From assembly GCF_900099775.1 (NCBI RefSeq), contig NZ_FMTM01000007.1, positions 186,001 through 250,000 of the forward strand: a stretch of 64,000 nt of DNA. Reading direction: 5' to 3'. Within the stretch, counting starts at the first letter, position 1, and every line of letters starts with the position of its first letter. The notes beneath the pieces are model-generated. The model was not told the DNA's origin. It saw only the letters and a list, made by a program, of their open reading frames with translations, and did no database searches. The position numbers and the translations under genes are program-made. Of the stretch, positions 27,721 through 36,308 are shown in pieces. This DNA is from Rhizobium mongolense subsp. loessense. Its GTDB lineage: Bacteria > Pseudomonadota > Alphaproteobacteria > Rhizobiales > Rhizobiaceae.

Positions 27721-28086
27721 GAACGATCTCCTTTCAATCGCTGCACTGCCGGGAAAAATTCGCCGGCTCTTATCGAGAGTTGAGAGGAAATCTGACAGAG
27801 CGCTCAGCGCGTGACAAAGGTCACAAGCAATATTCGATAGGCTCATATATAGGGGTATTTCTGCATACCGCAATAGCAAATGCATTTCTGGACGCCGCAT
27901 CCACCAAGCAGGCGGAAGGCTTATCCGCCATTTTTTCCGCAGATCGCCATATCAGTCTGGACTTCGTGCCTTCGATCTGTTATCCCGCATCACCAATCGC
28001 AAGGCTCCGGCCGCGCGAACCGTATAATTTTGCCCTGGCGCTGTGCCGCCGCTGGTGTCAACCAAAACCAAAGGAACGTGATTCTC
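27721..28086. promoter_or_regulatory. Divergent promoter region between cspA and the second S21 gene
   Basis: 366 bases hold no supported gene. They must contain promoters for both flanking genes and their leaders. The stretch 27800-27825 contains two adjacent inverted repeats (GCGCT-C-AGCGC and GTGAC-AAAG-GTCAC). An AT-rich stretch follows at 27829-27860, plausible for promoter elements. Neither transcription start can be placed from sequence. Confidence 0.55.
27810..27825 (-). promoter_or_regulatory. CRP-like palindrome upstream of cspA
   Basis: On the minus strand the site reads TGTGA-N6-TCACG, one mismatch from the classical CRP half-site pair TGTGA-N6-TCACA. It is centred about 97 bases upstream of the cspA start codon. 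The specificity of Crp-like proteins in rhizobia can differ, so the assignment is tentative. Confidence 0.35.
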
Positions 28087-28299
28087 GTGCAGGTACTCGT
28101 CCGCGATAACAATGTCGATCAGGCTCTCCGCGCTCTCAAGAAGAAGATGCAGCGCGAAGGCATTTTCCGCGAAATGAAGATGCGCGACTACTACGAGAAG
28201 CCGTCGCAGAAGCGCGCCCGCGAGAAGGCCGAAGCTGTTCGCCGCGTTCGCAAGCTGGCTCGCAAGCGGGCCCAGCGCGAAGGTCTGGTCGCACGCTAA
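28087..28299 (+). CDS. rpsU: 30S ribosomal protein S21, paralogue 2
   Basis: The 70-residue product has the normal S21 length and ends in the basic stretch RKLARKRAQREGLVAR. It shares VLVRDNNVDQALRALKKKMQ with paralogue 1. The start is GTG at 28087, giving MQVLVRDNN, with AAAGGAA about 12 bases upstream. The frame is open further upstream with no sensible product. It is monocistronic with a strong terminator, and is probably the housekeeping copy given its standard length. Confidence 0.93.
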   Translation: MQVLVRDNNVDQALRALKKKMQREGIFREMKMRDYYEKPSQKRAREKAEAVRRVRKLARKRAQREGLVAR

Positions 28300-28338
28300 G
28301 CGGTGCCGTCGTTATTTCGACGTTTTCAAATGCATGTT

Positions 28339-28377
28339 GGCGGGGGCGATTACGTGTCGCCGCCGCCTTTTTATTTT
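28339..28377 (+). terminator. Rho-independent terminator after S21 paralogue 2
   Basis: An 11-bp GC-rich stem with one mismatch (28339-28349 with 28357-28367) closes a seven-base loop and is followed by TTTTTATTTTT. It begins 40 bases after the stop codon. Confidence 0.88.
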
Positions 28378-28437
28378 TGCTGCTGAAGATCGCATATCCG
28401 ATTGCCCCCGGATATGACGCATGGGGGAAGCGCACGA

Positions 28438-29307
28438 ATGGCTGATTTCTTGTTCACCTCGCCCCGGTCCTTGCGCGCGCCGAAAGCGACGCTGCTGCCG
28501 GTGCTTGCAGTTCTTGCCGCAATCGGCCTTGCCGGTTGCCAGACCGACAACACCTCCGATGCTGTGATCCGCCTCGACAAGGCTCAGGGTTCCGAAGAGA
28601 ACATTGCCTCGTTGACCTCGGTGATCAATTCCAATCCGCGTGATCCGGAAGCATACAACGTCCGAGGCTCGGCCTATGGCCGTGCCGGTCAGTTCAAGGC
28701 CGCGCTGAACGACTTCAATACCGCCCTGCAGATCAATCCGCGCTTCTTCCAGGCCTATGCCAACCGCGCGCTCGTCCATCGCAACATGGGCCAGCAGCAA
28801 CAGGCGATCGCCGATTACAATGCCGCGCTGCAGATCAACCCGAGCTACGACGTTGCCTATATCGGCCGCGGCAACGTCTATCGCCAGGCCAGCCAGGACG
28901 ATGCGGCATTCAACGATTTCGCCCGCGCGATCCAGCTCGGCACGACGGATGGCCGCGCCTATCACAATCGCGGCCTGATTTTCCAAAAGCGCAATCAGCA
29001 GGACAAGGCGATCGACGATTTCTCGAAGGCAATCTCGCTGTCACCGAATTCGCCCGAGCCCTATAATGGCCGCGGCATTTCCTATATCGCGCTGAATGAC
29101 GACGACAATGCCTTCGCCGACTTCAACCATGCGATCGAGCTCAACGGCAACATCGCCGAATCCTGGGCCAACCAGGCGCTCGTCTACGAGCGCCGTGGCG
29201 AAAAGGACAAGGCGGCCCGTTCCTATCGTCACGCGATCGGTCTGGACCCCAAATACCAGCCGGCCCGCGACGGCCTGGTCCGCGTCGGCGCGGCAACCAG
29301 CGGCTGA
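28438..29307 (+). CDS. TPR-repeat lipoprotein
   Basis: The 289-residue product starts with a signal peptide ending in the lipobox LAGC, so Cys34 should be lipidated. The rest is a chain of about six tetratricopeptide repeats, with unit signatures such as YNVRGSAYGRAGQFKAALND and YANRALVHRNMGQQQQAIAD. It resembles NlpI-type TPR lipoproteins, which scaffold envelope enzymes. The ATG at 28438 has GGGGGAAG upstream. Earlier in-frame starts (TTG 28402, ATG 28414) would lengthen the signal peptide and are less likely. Confidence 0.88.
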   Translation: MADFLFTSPRSLRAPKATLLPVLAVLAAIGLAGCQTDNTSDAVIRLDKAQGSEENIASLTSVINSNPRDPEAYNVRGSAYGRAGQFKAALNDFNTALQINPRFFQAYANRALVHRNMGQQQQAIADYNAALQINPSYDVAYIGRGNVYRQASQDDAAFNDFARAIQLGTTDGRAYHNRGLIFQKRNQQDKAIDDFSKAISLSPNSPEPYNGRGISYIALNDDDNAFADFNHAIELNGNIAESWANQALVYERRGEKDKAARSYRHAIGLDPKYQPARDGLVRVGAATSG

Positions 29308-29334
29308 TACCTGTAGATCACGGAGAAAACAGCG

Positions 29335-30399
29335 ATGGCGGCGAAACGGCATGTGATCGTCGTCGGCGCCGGTATCATAGGCGCCTCAATCGCCTGGCAT
29401 TTGGCGAAGGCCGGTGCTGCTGTGACGGTCATCGCCGAAGAAACCGGCGGCGTCGCAACACCCAATTCCTTCGCCTGGATCAATGCCAGCTGGGGAAACC
29501 CCCAATTCTACTTTCATTTCCGGCGCCGCTCGATGGCGGAGTGGAAGCGGCTCGCTGCGGAGCTTCCGGGCCTGCCGCTTTCCTGGTGCGGCGGCATCTG
29601 CTGGGACCTGCCCGGCGATCAACTCGAAGCTTACGCGAAGGAGCATGGCGGCTGGGGTTACGGAATCGACCGCATCGAGCGCAGTGAGATCTCCCGCCGC
29701 GAACCCTATTTGCGCAATGCACCCGATTTTGCCCTTGCTGTCGCTGAGGAAGGTGCAGTCGAGCCGGTGGCAGCCGCGCGCATGATGCTGGCGGATGCCG
29801 AAGCGCGAGGCGCGAAATTCATCGGCGCTGCCGTTCGCAGCCTCATCCGTAGCGGAGATCACATTGCCGGCGTCGTGACGTCACAAGGTCTGGTCGATGC
29901 GGATCATGTCGTCCTCGCTTCCGGTGCAGGATCCGTTCCCATAGCCGCGTCAGCCGGGATCACGCTGCCGATTGACGCTCCGCCCGGCCTGATCGTCCAC
30001 TCCCGCCCGTTCGAGAAACGGCTGAACGGCCTGGTGATTGCGACGGAACTGCATATGCGCCAGACGACCGAAGGACGCATCATCGCGGGCAGCGACTTCG
30101 GTGGCAGCGATCCGGGCGAAGACCGTAAGGCGACCGCGGCCGCTCTCTTTGCAAAAGTTAAAGCGAGCCTTTTGGAAAGCGACGCTCTGACAATGGATTT
30201 CCTCACTGTCGGATATCGCCCGACGCCGCGAGACGGCTTCCCGATCATCGGCAATTGCGGCATCGGCGGCCTTTACGTCGCCGTTATGCATTCCGGCGTG
30301 ACGCTTGCTCCGTTGGTCGGCACGCTCGCGGCAAACGAAATTCTGTCAGGCGCAACTGACGCAAGCCTCGGATCATTTCGGCCCTCCCGGTTCGCCTGA
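29335..30399 (+). CDS. FAD-dependent oxidoreductase, D-amino acid/glycine oxidase family
   Basis: The 354-residue protein starts with an ADP-binding fold (HVIVVGAGIIGASIAWHLAK, residues 5-24) and has the GYRPTPRDGFPIIG motif near the C-terminus that is typical of the DAO superfamily. Members oxidise amino or imino groups of small substrates such as D-amino acids, sarcosine or glycine. No neighbour indicates the substrate. The ATG at 29335 follows GGAG nine bases upstream. It lies 27 bases after the TPR lipoprotein and may be co-transcribed. Confidence 0.85.
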   Translation: MAAKRHVIVVGAGIIGASIAWHLAKAGAAVTVIAEETGGVATPNSFAWINASWGNPQFYFHFRRRSMAEWKRLAAELPGLPLSWCGGICWDLPGDQLEAYAKEHGGWGYGIDRIERSEISRREPYLRNAPDFALAVAEEGAVEPVAAARMMLADAEARGAKFIGAAVRSLIRSGDHIAGVVTSQGLVDADHVVLASGAGSVPIAASAGITLPIDAPPGLIVHSRPFEKRLNGLVIATELHMRQTTEGRIIAGSDFGGSDPGEDRKATAAALFAKVKASLLESDALTMDFLTVGYRPTPRDGFPIIGNCGIGGLYVAVMHSGVTLAPLVGTLAANEILSGATDASLGSFRPSRFA

Positions 30400-30611
30400 C
30401 GGCACAATAGTATGACCATTACAATTCTTCCGTCAGCATGTTTTAGTGTGTTGCAACCAATTTCCCGTGCCCCTAACATGTTCCTGCTTCGATAGCAGGC
30501 TATCGGGAATCCGGACGCGTTGAGGGCACTGACGGCGATGCAGCTTTTTGCTTTCGTAACTGTTTGCGAAAATCCGGCCAGGCCATTCGCCCTCGAAAGC
30601 CTGCAAAGATT

Positions 30612-32276
30612 ATGCCCATGAGTCTGCGTGCGCGGCTGTTTCCCAAAGCTTCGATCGGCACCTACCTGATTGCCATGGCGGTCTCGATCGCCGTACCGAT
30701 CTTTGCTTTCGTCACACTCCTGCTTCTGCAGCTCGAGGACAATCAGCGCACGACGCTGCGGCGCGAGACGGCGCAAGACGCGCTGACCCTCTCTCGCTCT
30801 ATTGACCGGCAGTTGCAGGACATGGCGACGACACTTCGTCTGCTCTCAACATCGCCGGAACTCGAGAACAACGACTTCGCCTCGTTTCATGAGCGGACCG
30901 AAACGGCCCTGCGCGGCGATACTCTCTATGTGATCGCCGTCGACCGAAGCGGCCAGCAGCTACTGAACACGCGCCGTGATTTCGGCACGCCGCTAAGCAA
31001 GACAGCCAATATCCCTGCGATGGAATCGGCCATCGGGTCCGGCCGTATCGAAGCATCCGACGTCTTCAAGGGAGCGACCAGCGGCGAGTGGGTCTACAAT
31101 GTCACGATGCCGCTGGATGCGGGTCAAGTCGCGGCCCTGATCGTCACCCAGAATGCCAAGGACCTCGCCAGACTTGTCACGACCGAAGGGCTTGCGTCGG
31201 GTTGGTCGGCTGCGGTGATCGATCAGGGCGGCCATGTGGTGGCTTCGAGCGGCATGGCAAGCATTGCCCCTGGAACGCCGTTCGACACGCGTATCCTGCC
31301 GTCGCTTACCGCTTCGCGCGGCGTCTTCGAAGACGAGGATATTTTGCCGAATCAACTCCTGGGTTATGCTCAAATTCCCGGGTGGTCCTGGAAAACGGTG
31401 GTCTGGGGACCGGTTGCCACGGCGCAGGCATCGATCCTCACGACATGGCGTTTCCTGATCGTCGGCGGCATCGCATTGCTTCTGGTCGCCGTGCTTGCGG
31501 CCTATGCCGTGGCGCGGCAGGTGCGCACCACGATCCGCGATATAGCCGACATGGCGAGCCGCATGGGCGAGGGCCAAATCGTGGCGCCGATCGATACCAG
31601 CGTCATTGAGGCAAACCAGGTCGCCGTTGCTCTCTCCAATGCCTCGTTCGATCGCAGCCAGACGGAAGACCGTCTGCATTTCATAATGCATGAGCTCGTG
31701 CATCGAACGAAGAACCTGCTCACGCTGGCCCAGGCAATGATGCGCCAACTCGCCAAACAGGCCGACAGCGTCGAAGGCTTCCAGTCGGCCGTTTCCGATC
31801 GCCTCGACGGGCTCGTCCGTTCGATTGAGCTTTTGACAAGCGAACAATGGTCCGGTGCCTCGCTCCGCCGGGTCATCGACATTCACCTGGAGGCCTTCCC
31901 GCAGGCAGCCGAACAGCTTGAGATTTCCGGAGAGGATTTTGTGGTCAAGCCGGAGGCGGTCCAGAACCTGGGCCTGACGCTGCATGAGCTTGCTACCAAT
32001 TCGGTGAAATACGGTGCGCTTTCCGTACCGCAGGGCCGCGTCTCCTTCTCCTGGGCGAATATCCAGGTCGAGGATCAGTCCGAGGCAATGCTGCGTTTTA
32101 TTTGGGAGGAACGGAACGGTCCCGAGGTCGCTACACCGTCTCGCTCCGGCTTTGGAACCACCGTCATCAAGACGCATGCAGCAGCAGCCTTCCGCGCAAC
32201 GGTGCAAGTGGACTACCTGCCGCAGGGCCTGATCTGGACCCTGACGGCGCCGCGCAGCACGCTCGAGCGCGAATAA
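30612..32276 (+). CDS. Membrane-bound HWE-family sensor histidine kinase
   Basis: The 554-residue protein has membrane segments at about residues 16-38 and 279-303 that flank a periplasmic sensor region resembling a Cache domain. A HisKA_2-type dimerisation domain follows with the phosphoacceptor His364 in HELVHRTKNLL, then an ATPase domain with LHELATNSVKYGA. The later IWEERNGP contains the Trp-x-Glu element that defines HWE kinases, which are enriched in rhizobia. No response regulator gene is adjacent, so its partner is elsewhere. The ATG at 30612 was chosen; an ATG at 30618 or a TTG at 30564 is possible. Confidence 0.87.
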   Translation: MPMSLRARLFPKASIGTYLIAMAVSIAVPIFAFVTLLLLQLEDNQRTTLRRETAQDALTLSRSIDRQLQDMATTLRLLSTSPELENNDFASFHERTETALRGDTLYVIAVDRSGQQLLNTRRDFGTPLSKTANIPAMESAIGSGRIEASDVFKGATSGEWVYNVTMPLDAGQVAALIVTQNAKDLARLVTTEGLASGWSAAVIDQGGHVVASSGMASIAPGTPFDTRILPSLTASRGVFEDEDILPNQLLGYAQIPGWSWKTVVWGPVATAQASILTTWRFLIVGGIALLLVAVLAAYAVARQVRTTIRDIADMASRMGEGQIVAPIDTSVIEANQVAVALSNASFDRSQTEDRLHFIMHELVHRTKNLLTLAQAMMRQLAKQADSVEGFQSAVSDRLDGLVRSIELLTSEQWSGASLRRVIDIHLEAFPQAAEQLEISGEDFVVKPEAVQNLGLTLHELATNSVKYGALSVPQGRVSFSWANIQVEDQSEAMLRFIWEERNGPEVATPSRSGFGTTVIKTHAAAAFRATVQVDYLPQGLIWTLTAPRSTLERE

Positions 32277-32338
32277 CGGCCGGAACAATCAAAAGGATCA
32301 ATTCGTTTCCGATAGGTCATCCGAAAGGGAGAACGGCC

Positions 32339-32818
32339 ATGTTCAAGCACATGATCATCGCAGCAACGGCGGCGGCGGCAGTCTTAGCAAGCCCGGCAGG
32401 CGCTGCGAACTATATCAGCCTCGGCCGTCTGGTCTGCGGATCGGAAGGCGGTCAGGGACTGATTGTCACTTCGCAGAAGAATCTCATCTGCACCTACACG
32501 CCTGCCGGAGGCGGGCCGAAAGCGGTCTATGCTGGCAGAATCGAGAAATTTGGCCTGGATATCGGCGAGACCGGCAAAAGCGTTATGATCTGGCAGGTTC
32601 TTGCCAAGACCGGCACAAACATTCCGGAATTTGCACTTGCCGGTGAATACTACGGAATCGGCGCCGATGCCAGCCTTGGCGCAGGTGCCGGTGCCAAGGT
32701 GATCGCCGGTGGCACCAACAAGGCTTTCATGCTGCAGCCGCTGAATGTGCAGGCCCAGGAGGGCCTCAATCTCGCGATCGGCGTGGAGAAAATGACGCTG
32801 GCGCCCGCTGATACCTGA
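32339..32818 (+). CDS. DUF992 secreted protein
   Basis: The 159-residue product has a signal peptide (cleavage near residue 23, after PAGAA) and the DUF992 pattern, with cysteines in RLVCGSEGGQG and LICTYTPAGG that may form a disulfide. It should be periplasmic or outer-membrane-associated. Function is unknown. The ATG at 32339 has AAAGGGAGA upstream; sequence in the same frame before it belongs to the region after the kinase gene. It lies 62 bases after the histidine kinase and ends in a strong hairpin. Confidence 0.85.
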   Translation: MFKHMIIAATAAAAVLASPAGAANYISLGRLVCGSEGGQGLIVTSQKNLICTYTPAGGGPKAVYAGRIEKFGLDIGETGKSVMIWQVLAKTGTNIPEFALAGEYYGIGADASLGAGAGAKVIAGGTNKAFMLQPLNVQAQEGLNLAIGVEKMTLAPADT

Positions 32819-32837
32819 TAAGGGTCAGCGGAGATGG

Positions 32838-32868
32838 AAAAAGGCTCGCCCAGGCGGGCCTTTTTCTT
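32838..32868 (+). terminator. Bidirectional terminator between DUF992 gene and pntB
   Basis: A near-perfect stem (32838-32850 with 32853-32865, one G-T pair, apex opened) is flanked by AAAAA on one side and TTTTT on the other, so it can act on both strands. It is 20 bases from the DUF992 stop and about 50 bases from the convergent pntB stop. Confidence 0.85.
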
Positions 32869-32915
32869 CGGCTGGCATCGCTTGAAATAAAGGCCTGGCT
32901 CGGCCTGGCCTTGGC

Positions 32916-34310
32916 TCAGTGACCGATCGCTTTGTTGATCTCCTCGGTGACCTTCTTTGCATCGCCGAGCAGCATCATCGTGCCATCCTTGTAAAACAGC
33001 GTATTGTCGATGCCGGCATAGCCGGAGCCGAGTGAACGCTTGACAAAGAGGCAGGTCTTGGCCTTGTCGACATCGAGGATCGGCATGCCGTAGATCGGCG
33101 AGGTCTTGTCATCGCGCGCCGCTGGATTGGTGACGTCGTTGGCACCGATGACATAAGCGACATCGGCTTGGCCGAAGTCGGAGTTGATGTCTTCGAGTTC
33201 GAAGACCTCGTCATAAGGCACGTTCGCTTCGGCCAACAGCACGTTCATGTGGCCGGGCATGCGGCCGGCGACCGGATGAATTGCGTATTTGACTTCGACG
33301 CCGGCCTTCTTGAGATTGTCGGCCAGCTCGCGAAGCGCGTGCTGCGCCTGGGCAACCGCCATGCCGTAGCCCGGCACGATAATGACCTTGGAAGCGTTCG
33401 CCATCAGATAGGCGGCATCCTCTGCCGAGCCGAGCTTGACGGTCTTGTCGGAATTGTCCGCTGCCCCGGCGGAGGTCTCGCCACCGAAGCCGCCGAGAAT
33501 GACGGAGATGAACGAGCGGTTCATGCCCTTGCACATGATGTAGGACAGGATCGCACCCGAAGAGCCGACCAGCGCACCGGTGATGATCAGAGCGAGATTG
33601 CCGAGCGTAAAACCGATGCCGGCTGCCGCCCACCCCGAATAGGAGTTCAGCATGGAGACGACGACCGGCATGTCGGCGCCCCCAATTGGCACGATCAGCA
33701 GCACGCCGAGCGCCAGCGAAAGCGCCACAACCGCCCAGAAATCGAAATGGCTTTCGGTTGCCGCGAGCCCGATGATGAAGAAGACGATCAGCACCAATAG
33801 CGCGATGTTGATGATATGCCGGAAGGGAAGCAGGATCGGCTTGCCGGACATGCGCCCGTCGAGCTTCAGAAAAGCGATGATCGAGCCGGTAAAGGTAAGC
33901 GCCCCGATCGCGGCGCCGATCGCCATCTCGATACGCGCCTCGCCATGGATCGAGCCGATATCGCCGATGCCGAAGGAGGCCGGTGTATAGAGCGCGGAGG
34001 CAGCAACAAGCACGGCGGCAAGGCCGACCAATGAGTGAAAGCCTGCCACCAGCTGCGGCATCGAGGTCATCGGGATGACGCGGGCGATATAGGCGCCCGC
34101 CCCGCCGCCGATCGCCAGTCCGAGCACGATCAGCACGAAGCCGGCGAAAGAAGGCGTGGCCAGCGCCAGCGTCGTGAGGATCGCCATCCCCATCCCGATC
34201 ATGCCGTAGAGATTGCCCTTGCGGCTGGTCGCCGGATGGGAGAGGCCGCGCAGTGCCAGGATGAAAAGCACGCCGGAGACGAGGTAGAGGAAAGCTGCGA
34301 TATTGGTCAT
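32916..34310 (-). CDS. pntB: NAD(P) transhydrogenase subunit beta
   Basis: The 464-residue subunit has about nine membrane helices in its first 280 residues, followed by the cytoplasmic NADP(H)-binding domain with the VPGYGMAVAQAQHALRELA motif. With the alpha subunits it couples hydride transfer between NADH and NADP+ to proton entry, and so supplies NADPH. The frame is open 49 codons upstream, but ATG 34310 gives the standard start (MTNIAAFLYL) and lies 10 bases after the pntAB stop. Confidence 0.96.
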   Translation of the reverse strand: MTNIAAFLYLVSGVLFILALRGLSHPATSRKGNLYGMIGMGMAILTTLALATPSFAGFVLIVLGLAIGGGAGAYIARVIPMTSMPQLVAGFHSLVGLAAVLVAASALYTPASFGIGDIGSIHGEARIEMAIGAAIGALTFTGSIIAFLKLDGRMSGKPILLPFRHIINIALLVLIVFFIIGLAATESHFDFWAVVALSLALGVLLIVPIGGADMPVVVSMLNSYSGWAAAGIGFTLGNLALIITGALVGSSGAILSYIMCKGMNRSFISVILGGFGGETSAGAADNSDKTVKLGSAEDAAYLMANASKVIIVPGYGMAVAQAQHALRELADNLKKAGVEVKYAIHPVAGRMPGHMNVLLAEANVPYDEVFELEDINSDFGQADVAYVIGANDVTNPAARDDKTSPIYGMPILDVDKAKTCLFVKRSLGSGYAGIDNTLFYKDGTMMLLGDAKKVTEEINKAIGH

Positions 34311-34320
34311 TCGTCCGGCC

Positions 34321-34719
34321 TCACTTGTCCTTCTTGCGGTACATCGCCAGCATGCGCTGTGTGACGAGGAAACCGCCGAAGATGTTGACCGAGACGAGAA
34401 CGAGCGCGACGAAGCCGAAACCGGTCGCAAGCCCGCTTGCCGAAATGCCGACTGCAAGCAGCGCGCCGACGACGATGACTGAGGAGATTGCGTTGGTGAC
34501 GGCCATCAGCGGGGTATGCAGCGCCGGTGTCACCGACCAGACGACGTAATAGCCGACGAAGATCGCCAGCACGAAGATCGCGAGCTGGAAGATGAAGGGA
34601 TCGATCGCCCCGCCCGTCGCCGCACTTGCCGCTTCCGGTGCCTGCGCGGCCGCCGCCACGACTGCGTTGACCGCCCGGTCAAGCTGCTCCAGCGCCTTTT
34701 CCATTGCTTCACTGGCCAT
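34321..34719 (-). CDS. pntAB: NAD(P) transhydrogenase subunit alpha, membrane part
   Basis: The 132-residue product carries the membrane helices of the alpha chain (three clear hydrophobic segments in residues 45-125, ending FGGFLVTQRMLAMYRKKDK). An Ala/Pro-rich N-terminus precedes them. In enterobacteria this is fused to the nucleotide-binding part, here the alpha chain is split, as usual for alphaproteobacteria. Its start overlaps the pntAA stop by 11 bases, so translation is coupled. Confidence 0.94.
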   Translation of the reverse strand: MASEAMEKALEQLDRAVNAVVAAAAQAPEAASAATGGAIDPFIFQLAIFVLAIFVGYYVVWSVTPALHTPLMAVTNAISSVIVVGALLAVGISASGLATGFGFVALVLVSVNIFGGFLVTQRMLAMYRKKDK

Positions 34720-35866
34720 CAGCTATCCCCTTCTTCGTCCCGCCGAATGCCGGATGCACGACATCGCCTGCATAGGTCAGCATGGTCGCTTTGATGAGTT
34801 CGTCGTCGAGGTTGAGGAGGACGCTCTTCGTCTCCTTGTTGAGCATGGTCTCGAGGAAGGTGACGAGGTTCTTGGCATAAAGCGCCGAAGCGCTGGCAGC
34901 GACCCGGCCCGGCAGGTTGGCGAAGCCGATCACCTTGACGTCTTCGACGTCGACGACCGCGTCTGCAACCACGCCCTCGATATTGCCGCCACGCTCGACC
35001 GCAAGATCGACGGCAACGGCGCCGGGCTTCATCGAAGCCAGCATCTGGCGCGAAACGAGCTTCGGCGCAGGGCGGCCGGGGATCAGTGCCGTGGTGATGA
35101 CGATGTCCTGCTTGGCGATATGCTCGGCAACAAGCGCTGCCTGCTTCGCCTGGTATTCCTTGGACATTTCCTTGGCGTATCCGCCCGCCGTTTCCGCTGC
35201 CTTGAACTCCTCGTCTTCAACGGCGATGAACTTGGCGCCGAGCGAGGCGACCTGTTCCTTGGCGGCGGGGCGAACGTCGGTGGCCGAGACCGCAGCGCCG
35301 AGGCGCCGCGCCGTCGCAATCGCCTGGAGGCCGGCCACGCCTGCACCCATCACGAAGACCTTGGCGGCCGGAACGGTGCCGGCGGCCGTCATCATCATCG
35401 GCAAGGCGCGATCATAGACGGACGCCGCTTCAATCACGGCCTGATAGCCGGCGAGATTTGCCTGTGAGGAAAGAACATCCATGGACTGCGCGCGCGTAAT
35501 GCGCGGCATCAGTTCCATCGCGAAGGCTGAAAGCCCTGCCTTCGCCATAGCGGCAATCGCCTCATCGTTTCCGTAGGGATCCATGATCGCGATGACGACC
35601 GCGCCGCTCTTGTAGCCGGCAATCTCCGCCTCCGTCGGGCGGCGCACTTTCAGCACCACATCCGCGGTTGCCGCATCGCCAGCCGAGCCGATCCGCGCCC
35701 CTGCAGCCTCAAATTCGCTGTCCGGCATACGCGATAAAACGCCAGCACCTGCCTCGACCACGATGTCGAAGCCGAGGTTCCTCATCTTCTTCACAGTTTC
35801 GGCAGACGCCGCAACGCGTGTCTCGGAACCGATCGATTCTTTGGTAATGAAAACGATATTGCCCAA
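34709..35866 (-). CDS. pntAA: NAD(P) transhydrogenase subunit alpha, NAD-binding part
   Basis: The 385-residue product is the peripheral NAD(H)-binding domain of transhydrogenase, with the Rossmann motif MGAGVAGLQAIATARRLGA. The start is taken as TTG at 35866: it gives MGNIVFITKES, and GGAGGAGG lies just upstream. The frame is open further, but the added residues do not look like the family. The gene follows the oxidase subunit IV gene by 99 bases in the same direction. Confidence 0.94.
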   Translation of the reverse strand: MGNIVFITKESIGSETRVAASAETVKKMRNLGFDIVVEAGAGVLSRMPDSEFEAAGARIGSAGDAATADVVLKVRRPTEAEIAGYKSGAVVIAIMDPYGNDEAIAAMAKAGLSAFAMELMPRITRAQSMDVLSSQANLAGYQAVIEAASVYDRALPMMMTAAGTVPAAKVFVMGAGVAGLQAIATARRLGAAVSATDVRPAAKEQVASLGAKFIAVEDEEFKAAETAGGYAKEMSKEYQAKQAALVAEHIAKQDIVITTALIPGRPAPKLVSRQMLASMKPGAVAVDLAVERGGNIEGVVADAVVDVEDVKVIGFANLPGRVAASASALYAKNLVTFLETMLNKETKSVLLNLDDELIKATMLTYAGDVVHPAFGGTKKGIADGQ

Positions 35867-35965
35867 CTGCCCCCTCCTCCGGGTCAGCCAAACCACCGCG
35901 GGCTCACCGCTCAGGCCAAGCACCTATTCAAAGATTCGGAAATGCCGCTCCTCGCCTGCTGCCGG

Positions 35966-36190
35966 TCAGCGCAGCAGGACGATGCCGGCAACGAAGATGA
36001 TGAGAAAAACCAGGAGGCCGCCGAGAAAGCCGCTGCTGGTGAAGAAACCGACCGTCATGCCAAGCAGCAAGGCGATCAGGAACATCGTGCCGTATTTCGC
36101 AGCCGAAATGAACAGATTGTAGGTTTGTTCATGTTCCTTGTAGTCCATCGGCGCGCCGACTTCGACGGGTCCGTTGTGTTCTTCGGCCAT
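35966..36190 (-). CDS. aa3-type cytochrome c oxidase subunit IV
   Basis: The 74-residue product matches the small bacterial aa3 oxidase subunit IV, with the MDYKEHEQTYNLFI motif before membrane helices (FLIALLLGMTVGFF and LLVFLIIFVAGIVLL). It binds the oxidase in the inner membrane; its role is not essential in studied species. The ATG at 36190 follows AGGGAGA. Location just before pntAA is a common alphaproteobacterial arrangement and links respiration with NADPH supply. Confidence 0.9.
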   Translation of the reverse strand: MAEEHNGPVEVGAPMDYKEHEQTYNLFISAAKYGTMFLIALLLGMTVGFFTSSGFLGGLLVFLIIFVAGIVLLR

Positions 36191-36258
36191 GAAATTTCGT
36201 CTCCCTGAATGCCATGATCCCATTCAGGGCTTACACAAAGCCTGGGAAAAGCGCAATG

Positions 36259-36299
36259 CATGAGAATGCCGCAGCCGGTGCGCTTTGCGGCATTTCATG
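36259..36299 (-). terminator. Hairpin between the N-acyl synthase and oxidase subunit IV genes
   Basis: A long inverted repeat (36259-36273 with 36286-36299, one bulged base) surrounds a 12-base loop, just after the upstream gene's stop at 36309. There is no T run after the stem, so it may be an mRNA-stabilising hairpin instead of a true terminator. Confidence 0.45.
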
Positions 36300-36308
36300 A
36301 ACGCGGCT

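Noticed and set aside
23190..27865. Similar AGGGGTATT strings near the fecR-like start (23199) and upstream of cspA (about 27853)
   Set aside because: Two short matches in different contexts, one of them overlapping a ribosome binding site, are easily due to chance.
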